A stretch of DNA of 64,000 nt from Apis mellifera (lineage: Eukaryota > Arthropoda > Insecta > Hymenoptera > Apidae): NCBI RefSeq assembly GCF_003254395.2, contig NC_037641.1, positions 6,811,001 to 6,875,000 on the forward strand, given 5' to 3'. A program made the translations under genes and the position numbers. The notes beneath the pieces are model-generated. The model worked only from the letters and a program-made list of their open reading frames with translations, was not told the origin of the DNA and did not search any database. Shown piece by piece: positions 49,030 to 59,609 of the stretch (positions are counted from its first letter, which is position 1; every line of letters starts with the position of its first letter).

Positions 49030-49315
49030 AAGTTTTAAAAGAAAAAGACTATTCCTCTTTGTTACCTTTTTAACAAATATCTTAACAGTTCTTCAAAATT
49101 ACAGCTTACGTTCGATAAAAAGATATTTCTTTATGGTACTTTGAGCATCTCGTACACGTCACATTTTCACAAAAGTTTTAAAAGAAAAAGGCTATTCCTC
49201 TTGTTTGACAACCTTTTTAACAAATATCTTAACAGTTCTTTAAAATTACAGCTTACGTTCGATAAAAAGATATTTCTCTATGGTACTTTGAGCATCTCGT
49301 ACACGTCACATTTTC
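49030..49315. repeat. two-copy tandem duplication, 143 bp unit
   Basis: GTTTTAAAAGAAAAAGACTA at 49032 recurs as GTTTTAAAAGAAAAAGGCTA at 49175. Both continue through AACAAATATCTTAACAGTTC, AAAATTACAGCTTACGTTCG and ATCTCGTACACGTCACATTT. Substitutions are few and a small insertion distinguishes copy 2. Confidence 0.95.
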
Positions 49316-49319
49316 ATCG

Positions 49320-50190
49320 CTTTTATGGCCGAATAGTGGTAATAAAAATGATTAATATTCGCCTCCATTTAATCCTTATATATATATCTCTGCATTGCGC
49401 AAAAATAATTAGATATCAATTCACCTGCGAATTTATCGGAATAATATTATCATAATTATATAACATTACTCTAATGTCTTTCTCTTGCCTAGTAGTAGAG
49501 TGTCCTACTTTCATTTATGTAAAAATGCATTAATCCGCGAAAAAAAAAAACGCGCATAACCACATTATTCATATATACCGTTCGAAAACCTGTCTAAACC
49601 TTTCTTTCACCTTTCTCTCTAACGCATCTTCCTCCTAATTTTCACGAGCAAATAAGTACTACTCGTTTCAATCGCATCAACCGCAACGATTTAATAGAAA
49701 TCTCCGTTAAAATTGACAAATATTCCAAAGCAATTTTTTTTGCAATAGAAACAAAAGAGAGAATATAACTTCCAATTACTTAATCGTGAAAAGAATCGTA
49801 GAGATGTTCGAAAATAAATCTAAATCGGAGAGGATTTTCGTCCTCTTTAAAAAAAAGAAAAAGGCAACGGTTCTATTCATCGCGAAATGTCCAAGACAAA
49901 TCCACTTATATACACAATCAAAAGGCTCGAGAGAGCTTTAGCGGTATGAAAAATAGAAATAGAAATGAAAAAATGAATCAAAACCCACCTGAGAAAGAAA
50001 GAACCGTATAAGAAACAAAAAGACAACGGTTCGAATCTTAACATCTCGTCGAGAAGTAAAACCTGCGAGATAAAAAAAGAAACGGACAAAATTTAATTAT
50101 TTGATTAATAAATCCATCCAAAGTAAATCAGAAAGGCTTTAGAATGAAAAAAAAGAAAAAAGAAAGAAAAAGAAAATGACAGAAGGAGAG
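49320..50190. other. non-coding AT-rich DNA
   Basis: On the minus strand GGTTCTTTCTTTCTCAG|GTGGGT (about 49985) resembles an abutting acceptor and donor. No coding exon is visible. Confidence 0.45.
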
Positions 50191-50194
50191 GAAA

Positions 50195-50560
50195 GGAACG
50201 GAATCGGCGGTTCCGATCGGTTTGCAGTTAAAAGGATCGTGCGAAAGGCGGCCGATGAATCGTGACGCTTGGCCGCGTAGAGGAGGAGGAGGACAGCGTG
50301 CAATCGTCGATTGTGTGTACCTGCGGAGGAAAAGTTGCCTCGAACGTGTGCGAGAAGGAACGAGCGGATCGGTGTTCCGTGGCAGCGAGCCGCGGGCTAG
50401 AAAGTAGCCGGCGACTTATTGCGTTTGGCCTGTTGCATATCTCTCCCTCTCCCTCTCCCTCTCTCTCTCTCTATCTGCAACAGACTCTTCTGAGCCGAGT
50501 TTGCAACGGCATTTGCCGCAAACAGGATCGCTCGAATCGGACCACAGCGGTTCAAACTTG
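50195..50560 (+). promoter_or_regulatory. CpG-rich island, possible promoter or first exon
   Basis: A sharply GC-rich block with GAGGAGGAGGAGGAC and a CTCCCTCTCC microsatellite (50440-50472). Several frames are open, for example one at 50262-50693, without a splice-defined end. The composition suggests a 5' end of a gene. Direction and coding content are unclear. Confidence 0.3.
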
Positions 50561-50841
50561 TGCTAACATTGACATCGTTGGAATCCTCCTTTCTATCTCA
50601 GCTTTTTTATCCTCTGGAACGAGTACCCCGTTTGCGGTATTCATTTCTCGCGATAGGAAAGGATATTTAGTTGTAGTGTTGGCTGATTTTTAAATTTCTT
50701 TTTTAATAACATTCGTAGAAGGTGTCTTGGATCCTTTCTTATGAAGAGTTGAGAGTAATTCGAATGATTAATAAAATGGAAATATTTTCAAACTTCAAAG
50801 ACTTGTATTTCAAACTATATATATATAAAACTATATTGTAT

Positions 50842-50987
50842 TTTGAATTATAGTAAGAATTGTAGTAATAGTTCAAGTTATGATATTTATTGAATAAAAA
50901 AGATAATGTAAAATCTTTTACATTATCTTTTTCATTCAATAAATATCATAACTCGAACTATTACTATAATTATTACTATAATTCAAA
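50842..50987. repeat. near-perfect 146-bp palindrome
   Basis: Arms 50842-50913 and 50916-50987 are reverse complements with about four mismatches and no gaps, separated by only TC. The centre reads GATAATGTAAAATCTTTTACATTATC. Both arms are very AT-rich. A third fragment (AAGATTTTACATTATATATT) lies just downstream at about 51002. There is no sign of terminal direct repeats or a transposase. Confidence 0.95.
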
Positions 50988-50999
50988 TGATAAAAGATT

Positions 51000-52070
51000 A
51001 AAAGATTTTACATTATATATTTCTGTATTATCATTGAAAATATGCGTTGTCTGTCTCTCTATCTCTCTTCAAATCATTTCTCTTGCTTGATCCGTAACAA
51101 GCCCCCCCCATTTACCTTTCTTTCTGCGATAAAAGGGATGAAAAAGGGAAGGAGGAGGAATAATCTTGACAAATACTGCTCGCGGAAACGGTGGTCCCAT
51201 AACCTGAATCGAGTTCCACCTCTTGGAATCGGTTAAACGAGTAAAAAAGGTTCGAAGAGCGGCAGGGGGAATATCTTAGGTGAAAAGGTATGATGAGGTG
51301 TGGTTACGTTGATCGCTTGTATTTTTAAATTATTGACGTAACCTGTGCGTTAATTATAGCCATAAACAACTGTACGGCGGCCATTGTTTTTATCAACTGC
51401 GTAAAAGAATGAGAAACTTAAATAAATTATATTTCTCCACGAATTTTATTAACTCTCTTATCTGAAATATTCCGGATTTAAACTTCGAGTCGGATTGAAA
51501 GTTTTAAGTTTAATACACGGTTTGCCTATTTTTAGACTTAACAAACAAACGAGTTTAGATGCAAACTAGTCCAGGCTTCCTGTATACAGGATTTTGTATA
51601 TATATATATATACGTTTTATCCACTCGAGCAAAGTTCACGAATTTAATTCGCTTGTGCAAATAAAATAATTAGAATGCCAAATTTATCGAGGAAATATAA
51701 AGTTCGTTGAAAATAAATCCTTTCTAGTACAACCTCGTCTAAAAATATTAATATTTAATTCATTTTTATACACTCTTACATATCAAAATTTTTCTAACAC
51801 GTGATATACCTTTAACCTCGAATAAATTGAACTTCAAAATGATCATTCTCTCGGAATTCATAGTGAAAAATATTCGTTATATATTATTAAAATGACGTTA
51901 TAAAATTTTATTACGATTCAAGGAACGCATTCTAAGACGTCACGATTTCGTTCGCAACAATAAACGTTTCACAGTGGCTGGAAACTCAACGACGCAAGGA
52001 TGGTCCCTCTGATCTTACGATGAAGAATCGCCAACAGGAGGGGGGGATCGTGTTTTGCAGGCAAACTCGG
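51000..52070. other. non-coding DNA
   Basis: AT-rich, with a GC-richer patch at 51100-51280 and a TA microsatellite (about 51597-51612). I see no supported exon. The plus-strand TCTTAG|GTGAAAAG near 51270 is not accompanied by a coding frame. Confidence 0.5.
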
Positions 52071-52078
52071 TTTGTAAT

Positions 52079-52431
52079 CTAACTCGGCGAGGTTTCCTCG
52101 TCCGAAAGGTATATCGGGCTCGGAATGTCAGGCCTTGGACACTGAACGGTGAAACTGAAACTGGAACTGGAACTTGAACTGGTAGTAGTCGACGTGGAGT
52201 CGATGGGTTCGAGTTCCTCTCTTTCCGATTTTACCCCCCTCTCCCCTCCGGAAATGACGATCGAAATCGATTCGTGAAACCGCTTTGCCCTCGACTCCAC
52301 GAGGAAACACGATCGAATGAGTCATTCTGAAGCGTGGCCACCGCCTCACCACCGAGTACTTCCAGCACCCTTGTGATCGGGGAATCGTGGTTTGAGAATG
52401 GGTCGAGACACGTCCTCGAATATAATATTTG
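52079..52431 (-). CDS. C-terminal exon, unrecognised protein; two-frame, possible frameshift
   Basis: Two minus-strand frames look coding in succession. The first, open from 52431, reads RTCLDPFSNHDSPITRVLEV, LGGEAVATLQNDSFDRVSSW and SRGQSGFTNRFRSSFPEG, and stops at a TAA at 52233-52231. The second continues from there as VKSEREELEPIDSTSTTT, a Ser-rich run, then VQCPRPDIPSPIYLSDEETS and a TAG at 52081-52079. The switch point is the six-base C run at 52234-52239 (G on the coding strand). One extra G would join the frames without any stop. Splitting into two good frames at a homopolymer suggests a sequence error, a polymorphism or a decayed gene. The true exon start is unclear; the AG at 52416-52415 is one option. 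The protein has an acidic, Ser-rich tail and is not recognised. Confidence 0.5.
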
Positions 52432-52439
52432 TCAATGGT

Positions 52440-54440
52440 GTGAATTGTTAGCGTTGAAAGTGCTTATTGCAGAGAGATTTTTGAAATAAGTAGAATTTTA
52501 CACGTTGAGAATCGTGCAAATCGATCGTCTCTTATTCGAATTGAATTAAACGTGATTTAAGAATATGTAGAGCATGATATATTGGTCAATTCTGAGAAGT
52601 AGTAGTAGGTAATTGATATGGAAATATAGAAGGACGTGTTGGGTAACGCATTTAAGCGATACGTGAATATTCTTATAAGGATATTAAGTATAGGGTGTGT
52701 AAAATATCCTTTGACGAGAGTATAAAAAAATATAAAAAGCTTATATTTATAAGAACCTGAAAGATAGGAAATAATAATGTTAGTGGTCAGATTTATTTTG
52801 ATTCTACATTTTCAAAATTTTAAACGCATTATGTAACGTTTTGTTTGTAATTTTTACTCTAAAAATCTGTACTTGGAATCGTTTAATTTTAATACTTTTA
52901 ATCTTAACAAATGATTCGCGATGGTTTTCATTTACTATTCGAGTATCGTGGAGAAGCTAATATTCTGTCGGTAAAAGGAAAAAAGACGTGACCTACCATC
53001 GAAGCAAAGCGCTTACCTTACTCGGATAAAGTAGAAAACTGCATCAGACTAGTTGCATAATTTACCAACTCAACCACAGATGTCACTACATGTATCTATA
53101 TCCTCAAAATCATCCCTAAATTGATCGTTCTAAACATCCCTCTTTTTAAATATACCTTCCATCTATCTAATCATACTTTTCTTCTCCCATTTATCTCATT
53201 GTCGACGCGTGAAAAACTTTTCCCTTCAAAAAAATGCATCTTAAGATATATACGTTAAAAAGAAAAGAGAGAAAAAAAAAACACATAGAAAGGTGTGCAG
53301 CTTATCTTCGAACGAATCGTTCCTTACCGTAGCCGTGGTTGCATCGAGTGCTAGTTGAGTGCTTTTAGAAAACTCAAAACCCCTCTCGCCGAGACGACCG
53401 CACAAAGCCGCTTTTCACGACGTCGCTTTTACCTTCGGGTTCTCTCAATAAAAAAAAAAAGAAAAAAAAACATTCTTGGACCACGTATGTCGTGTGTTTC
53501 ACGGCTACTCGAGACCCCCTCGAAGTCTCTCAATTTCGAAATTCAATGCGTGAGACAAGAGCCACGTTGCTCGAAAATTTCGCGATTTATTGACTTCGAG
53601 TGTATTTCTCTCTCTCTCTTTTTATTTTCCTCCTGTTAGAAGAAAAAAAAGGGAAATGTCATAAGACCAATAAGTATGAATTTGATAAATGTTATTATTT
53701 TTATAATAATTTTATCTTTTTGATTTTTTATCAATTAATTTATTGTAACTGTATTCTTTTTTCTTTACGTTTAATCAGAGAGTATGTATCGCTTTGACAT
53801 TTCATTCGATATAACACAAAGTGGTATTAATTATGGTCAGAAGTTTCTTCTTTTTTTTCTTTGGTAAAAAGATACAATCATACGAGAGACGAGAAACAAT
53901 TAATCATATTAACGTGTCTCTTACGTGTCTCTAACTTTCTCTTTACTATCACATAAACCTTCAGAAATAATTTTACAATTTAATTCTCGTTACAATTTAT
54001 TTCAAAAATATATATATATATATATATAATAAAATTAAATTCGTTTGAACAAAAAATATCAAACGTAATCTCGATACTTATTAATAAACTTTGATCTTTA
54101 CAACCCACGCCATCGATAAAGATCATCTCGTCTAAGAATAAAAAAAATGTACACCATCCATATATCCAAAAAGCCGCTCATAACCGATAAATCATACACG
54201 AAAATCTTGATCCAACGCAAAGAAACCCGCATCATCATCGCTTAACACCTTTCATCACACCCACCCCTTATTCCTCGTATTCCTAGGGATGATAAACCGA
54301 CGTCGAGCACACTTATCTCCCAATCCTATTATCCGTGAGCGAGCAATCTATCCACTACATAAAAAAAAAAAGAAAGACCGCTTCTTTTCATCGATACTTT
54401 GTAACCAGCCACGATCCAAAAATCGAATCGAAAATTCGTC
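52440..54440. other. non-coding DNA, possible introns of the minus-strand gene
   Basis: AT-rich, with a minus-strand donor-like GAGTAAG|GTAAGCG at about 53015 and a GC-richer patch at 53330-53590 that has no splice-bounded frame. A TA repeat lies at 54010-54028. Confidence 0.45.
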
Positions 54441-54451
54441 GAAAATATCGT

Positions 54452-54774
54452 AGCGGCCGGACACGTGGTCGCCATCTGCATCCATCGGCATCGTCGACTG
54501 GTCTCTTTCTACGGGGACGATGCATCTAGGGGATGCGTGGGTAGTTACGTTTCATCCGCCTGTGGAGTGGAAATCTGCTGGTCACTTTTTTCCCCTCCAA
54601 CAGGAGGGGAAGGTCAGAGTGGAAGAGAAGTCGGGCGGCTTATTAACTTCCTTCGATGAAAGCGTCTTTTTCGTAGGTACGCGCCGACTATCGATTAGAT
54701 TCCTTTTCACCTTTTGCCATGGTGCCCCTCTGTTCTCTCTCCTCTGTCCCTTCTCTGCCTCTCTCCTCGAGTGA
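54452..54774 (+). CDS. possible coding exon, unrecognised
   Basis: A plus-strand frame opens after a TAG at 54452 and reads RPDTWSPSASIGIVDWSLST. An ATG at 54520 then gives MHLGDAWVVTFHPPVEWKSA, followed by GHFFPLQQEGKVRVEEKS and SFDESVFFV. A donor-like GTAG|GTACGC follows at about 54679. Without splicing the frame continues to a TGA at 54774. It is GC-rich and protein-like up to the donor, then Phe/Leu-rich. The left acceptor is weak. It may be an exon ending at 54678 or a promoter-proximal CpG block. Confidence 0.3.
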
Positions 54775-54790
54775 GGGGTTGCTCGGCCGA

Positions 54791-54860
54791 TATAAAGCTG
54801 CACACACAGAGGACGTGAGAGAAAGAGAGAGGGAGGGAGGGAGGGAGGGAGGGAGAGAGC
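54791..54860 (+). promoter_or_regulatory. TATA box followed by GGGA repeat
   Basis: GATATAAAGCTGC (TATAAAG at 54791-54797) lies about 40 bp before a (GGGA)n run at 54830-54856 with at least six GGG blocks. The arrangement fits a core promoter facing right. The purine run could form a G-quadruplex on the plus strand near the transcription start. Downstream, an ATG at 55009 opens a frame (MPGARGCWRDVGLFERRICL) that soon turns into low-complexity Phe-rich sequence, so the translation start is unknown. Confidence 0.45.
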
Positions 54861-55319
54861 TTTTGCCGCGACACCGGTGTATCTGAAAGGAAAATTTGCT
54901 CCTAGAGATTGTTCATATCGCTGGCTTATCGATCGAGCTTCTTTCAGCTTCTAGCGGGATTGTTCTCGACGGAAGGGCTCGAGGTGTTCTCGTGTAAAGT
55001 CACGTAGAATGCCGGGTGCAAGGGGTTGTTGGAGAGACGTGGGGTTGTTTGAACGACGAATTTGTTTGTTCGGTTCAGGATCGTTCGTATTGATTGACGC
55101 TTCTCCACTGCACTTGGGGAATTTTTGGCGGCAAAACTTGTTTCGAATGTTTCGTCTTTTTCTTTTTTGTCAGAATATTTTGTCGAACATTGGCGAAGAA
55201 TTTATTGATTACGTCTGTTGCAATTTCCCAATGGGTATTGGAAAATTTTTAGAAGGAAAGTTGAAACGTTTAAAGAAACTTGTTACCTTTTTTTTTCCTT
55301 TCTTCTTTACTTTATGCTG

Positions 55320-57355
55320 ATTTATTGATTTTCCTTTGTTTTATTCTCTGATGCTTGGGGGAAATTTTTTTATTAAAAAAGTTATGTTGCTTAAGTGATT
55401 GATCGATCATGGCTTTCTCTTTAATCTTCTTGCGGTTTTTTTCTTCTTTTTTATTTTCCTTCATTTCTTTTTTTTTTTTTTTAAGAAGATACACTCGCGT
55501 GTAATGAAAAGTAAGTAAGGGATCGATTGATTTGTCTTCGTTAAATTTTCATCGTTGAAACGATTATGGAATTATCTATCGGAAGAAGAAATTTTAAACG
55601 CGATCAAAATTGGGTTATCCATGGATTCTTGAATAGAAGATTCTGAAGTATTCAAATATGTATGGAAAGATCCGGTGGATACAAGATCAAATTTCTTTAG
55701 AATCGATGTATTCAAAGGATTTCAGATTACTCTTATTTGTAAATTTCTCACGTTGGAACGCGTTCTGTTATCCATATACGCACGCAGGACATAAATATAA
55801 CATATTTACATATATGTAACTCTTTACATTTATTCAAATGCGTAGAATTTACCGTTTGCACTCTATTGAAATTTATTTCCTAGAAATATTGATTCTATGG
55901 TCCATTACGTGAACAGAATTTTGTATACAAACCATGGAAAACGTATGTGTGAATTAATTAAATAGATTCATTTTACGTACGTACGGGATATTGAAAGTAA
56001 TTTTTCATTAATTATTGATTAATTGCCAATAACGGGATATAGATTTTTTTAATAAAGAAAAATGTAATAAAAAAAGAATCTATATCTAACTAATCATTTT
56101 TTGATAAACTTGAGTTAAAATCTTGATTAAATTATTTTCAAAAATTATTTTGAAAAAATAGCAATTAATTATATTATTTTTACAATCAGTTTTTCAATTA
56201 TCATTTGGAATATTTTACATTCGTTTATTCTCTCTAATTTATATTTATTTTCAAATATCTCTTCATCTTCGTATAATTTTCGTTTATACACGACACAATA
56301 AATATTTGAAAATTTTCATCTTATATTATATCCACGATCTCGAAACATCAGTTCATTTCAGTATTTATATAATTTATCTATATCTATCTCCATTTTTCCC
56401 TCAATTTATTCATCATTTTTATCTCTTCCTATCTCGCTTTATCTTGCCTCCTGTATTTCAAATTTTTCCTTTATCACGATCCCAATATATTCAAGTTACA
56501 CAAATTTCATCACGGTGTAATATTTATTTTATTGCCATCCGATATTTATTACCTCTATCCTTTTTCAAGAAATTTTCTAATGTCTTCATTCTGTTTTCAC
56601 GAGCGAACATCGCGCGACAATTTGCTTTTGTTCTTCGCCCTGCGGATTTCCAGCGTTATTTCCAGCTCCACTGTTATTGACAGAATAACCCGAATAAATC
56701 GAATGGAAATATCAAACTTTATTAGCAAAGCTCGGATATTCAGATTTGTATTTAAAGGAAATAATTTCTCAACACCTTTTTAAAAAAATATTATAAATCT
56801 TTTCAATCTTCTTTTTTTTTTCTATCGACAATTATACAAAATATAATATCTTTTTACAATGAAATTGTTAGTTTTTTTTCTCTAGTATTATAAAATAGAG
56901 GAATCATAATATATCTCTGAAATATGAAAAATTCTTTAAAATATATATATTATTCAAAATTTAATGTAGGATCATTTGCATAGAAAATTTTCGAGTTCCC
57001 CTGTGATCCATCGAATAAATCAAACGGCATTTTCTTTTTCACCTAGTTCCGTTTCGCGATTATTTCACGATTCTGGTATCGACAGGTTCGTTATATCGAA
57101 AGTGGGAAACAAATTATACGGAAAATTCCCAAGAAGTGCGTGTATCGCGGTCTAAACTATAATGCATTTATAATTGAATAAAATTTCCCATTCGTTTGAC
57201 ATTTCACGATTTATATCTCGCTTCTGCAAAGAAAATTGGCCAACTTTTTAATTTAAACGCGATAATAAATTCTTGAATTTAACAAAGCTTGAAATCATCA
57301 TTGTGCGAATAATTAAATCAAATTGTTTAACATTCTCTGTGATGATTTTTCTGTT
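55320..57355. other. non-coding AT-rich DNA
   Basis: No exon is visible. The 3' part is AT-rich and ends in the pyrimidine tract leading to the splice-like motif at 57360. Confidence 0.6.
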
Positions 57356-57359
57356 CCAG

Positions 57360-57422
57360 GTAAGTGAAAAAATGTATTATTCGTACGAGCATTCGAGCGA
57401 GAAGAAGTTGGTTTACGGGAAA
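57360..57422 (+). CDS. cassette microexon or recursive-splice exon, 63 nt
   Basis: TTTTTCTGTTCCAG is followed at once by GTAAGTG, so acceptor and donor abut: the hallmark of a recursive (ratchet) splice site. Exactly 63 nt later comes GGGAAA|GTAAGTAA, a second strong donor. The 63-nt segment is open in the frame starting at its first base: VSEKMYYSYEHSSEKKLVYG plus K, with an ATG at 57372. It could be a 21-codon cassette exon of a plus-strand gene, a first coding exon's start, or a zero-length ratchet point whose downstream donor makes an optional exon. Surrounding sequence is AT-rich intron-like DNA for kilobases on both sides. Confidence 0.55.
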
Positions 57423-57754
57423 GTAAGTAATCCTCTTAAATGAAAATCTATTTATCATAACTCTATTCTTTCTCTCTCTCTCTTTCTCCTAAGAGAACTA
57501 CCTCTTCTAATAATTCTACAAAAGCGTATTGTTCATTTTACTTTTCCTCAATTTTCTATTTTCAATTTCAAACATCGAGACGCCATAACTCGTTTCTCAA
57601 AACAATTTGCATACTCCTTTCATTCTCCATCCATTAAAGTTATTCTCCTCGAATTCTATTATCACCCCTGTCTTTTCACCCAAATTACCTCCATAATCAT
57701 CCTACCTCCAAAAATTTCCATATCCCAAAACTTACTTCTTCGAAATATATACCA

Positions 57755-57855
57755 AAAAAAAAATATTCCTCTCCATTATTTAAAATTTCAAGTTTATCCA
57801 TCTCCACCATAAAATATCCACGAAGAAACAAACCCCTTCATCCGTCAAAATTTCC
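57755..57855 (+). repeat. third copy of the 58.7/59.5-kb repeat family
   Basis: CCTCTCCATTATTTAAAATT, then TTCAAGTTTATCCATCTCCA, CATAAAATATCCACGAAGAA and CCCCTTCATCCGTCAAAATT match the inverted repeat centred near 59120. This copy shares with the right arm a segment (CATAAAATATCCACGAAG) that is missing from the left arm. Confidence 0.88.
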
Positions 57856-58046
57856 ATTGTAACCCGAGTTCTCACCTCTTCCAAATCCCTTACCAAATTT
57901 TCCTGTTCTATCTCAACAATCCAAGTCGAAAAAGCAAGGAAGAGAAAAAGAAGAAGAAAAAGACACGATCATCGAACCACTTTGCTCGATTCGACGCGGC
58001 GCTCGATCCGCTTTCGCAAAAAAGAAAAGAAAACGATCGTCAACCG

Positions 58047-58236
58047 ATGCGTTCCCCGATCCTCGACGTGTATCGGGGACGAAAAAAAAAGAAAAGTAAC
58101 GCGACTTTCGCAACGGTACTCCGTTGCCGCGCCAAGTCCTTGCTAAGGTCTAGTCTAGACGACCAGGTCGATATCTGCCGATCTCCGCCGATTCGTGGCC
58201 GCGACACGTGTAACGGCAGCGCGATTCGAAGGCAAG
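58047..58236 (+). CDS. possible first coding exon, unrecognised
   Basis: In a CpG-rich block an ATG at 58047 opens a frame reading MRSPILDVYRGRKKKKSNAT, FATVLRCRAKSLLRSSLDDQ and VDICRSPPIRGRDTCNGS. It meets GGCAAG|GTGAAT at 58237, a fair donor, in phase 1. The reverse strand is also open here, which lowers confidence. The block is near the start of a CpG-rich region extending to 58470 and could be promoter-associated. Confidence 0.28.
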
Positions 58237-58657
58237 GTGAATAATTCGAAGGGGGAAGGACGATTCGCGGGGACGAGGAAACGTTGGTGAGGAAACGAGG
58301 CGTGCAAATGGTCTGCATTGCAGGAACGGGCGAGGTGGTGGTACACGCACGCACACCGTGACCCGTTATTGTGATCGATGGCCCGGGCTTCGAGGAAGGG
58401 AAAACTCGCGGGAAGCCGAGTGTTGAGCCGTGTGGCGAATGTTACGTTGGATTGGGTTTTCAGATCCTTGGCACAGATCGAGTATTAAAATTTTCCTTCA
58501 TGCGTTTTATCAGAATTTTATTTAAAAAGAGTGGTTTCATATACTTGATTTTTATCCATTCAATAATTTTGATCAATTTTGATCATCTATTCTCTAAGTA
58601 AAAAGTATTATAACTATTGTAAAAATTATTTTAAAATTATCGCATATTAATTTAAAG

Positions 58658-58916
58658 AAAGTTAGGAAATTCTTCTAAGCTAATAATTTTCGCATATTTA
58701 AAAAAAAAATCTTCCTCTCCATTATCTAAATTTCAAGTTTATCCATCTCAATAAAACCCCTTCATACGTCAAAATTTGGATCGATACTTTTTTTTTTTTT
58801 TTAAGAGAATATCGAACAATGCATAAATCGAAAAAGAAAATAAAGTTGTGATGATTCAAGGACGTCGTACGGAAGCGGGGAGAAAAATTTACGATTTCTC
58901 GATACGATTCTCTCAC
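58658..58916 (+). repeat. left arm of long inverted repeat
   Basis: The arm starts AAAGTTAGGAAATTCTTCTA and ends CTCGATACGATTCTCTCAC. It is the reverse complement of 59324-59601 apart from scattered substitutions and a segment of about 20 bp absent here. The spacer of about 407 bp (58917-59323) is GC-richer and unrelated to the arms. Confidence 0.92.
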
Positions 58917-59323
58917 GGTGGTGTTGTTGCGTGTCGTATAAATATCGCGTTCAACCGGTGATAAGAAGATGCATTCGGAGCACGGTTAAGAAACCCCGAT
59001 AATTTATACACCGGTCTAGTTGCAATGCACCGGTGCACACTTGGTCGGGTTGCACACGTTCACTCGGCGGTTTTCTTTCTCGACCGGTATCGCTTCTCGA
59101 TTTCATAATCCAAGTGAAACAAACCGCTTTGTTAATTTTAATAATCTCTCGCGCATCGTCTTCGTCGTTAAGCTTAACGAACCGAGAAACGTTTTATCAA
59201 TTACTCGTTTTCCCTCGTAATTAAGCTTCATAGGGGAGGGGGAGTAATTAAATCGTTGTTGGACGAGCTCGAGACGAAAATTTGTTGCGTCCACACACTC
59301 CTTTTCCATTTTCCAAAAGAAGA

Positions 59324-59601
59324 GTGAGAGAATCGTATCGAGAAATCGTAAATTTTTTTTCCCGCTTCCGTACGACATCTTTGAATCATCATACACAATT
59401 TTATTTTCTTTTTCGATATTCTCTTTAAAAAAAAGAAAAAAAAGTATCGATCCAAATTTTGACGGATGAAGGGGTTTGCTTTTTGTTTCTTCGTGGATAT
59501 TTTATGGTGGAGATGGATAAAGTTGAAATTTAGATAATGGAGAGAAAGATTTTTTTTTTAAATACGTGAAAATTATTAGCTTAGAAGAATTTCCTAACTT
59601 T
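59324..59601 (-). repeat. right arm of long inverted repeat
   Basis: It starts GTGAGAGAATCGTATCGAG and ends GAAGAATTTCCTAACTTT. It includes GATGAAGGGGTTTGCTTTTT and TCGTGGATATTTTATGGTGG, the latter being reduced in the left arm but present in the copy at 57755. A transcript crossing both arms would fold into a long hairpin. Confidence 0.92.
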
Positions 59602-59609
59602 TTGCTTCC

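Noticed and set aside
49970..49995. Minus-strand CAG|GTGGGT as a second recursive splice site
   Set aside because: GTGGGT is a poor ratchet donor and there is no associated open segment.
50025..50045. tRNA-like GGTTCGAATCT
   Set aside because: The upstream sequence is A-rich with no A box or acceptor stem.
55009..55317. 103-codon frame after the TATA box at 54791
   Set aside because: It becomes Phe-rich low complexity. Its ATG is not supported by a donor or coding bias.
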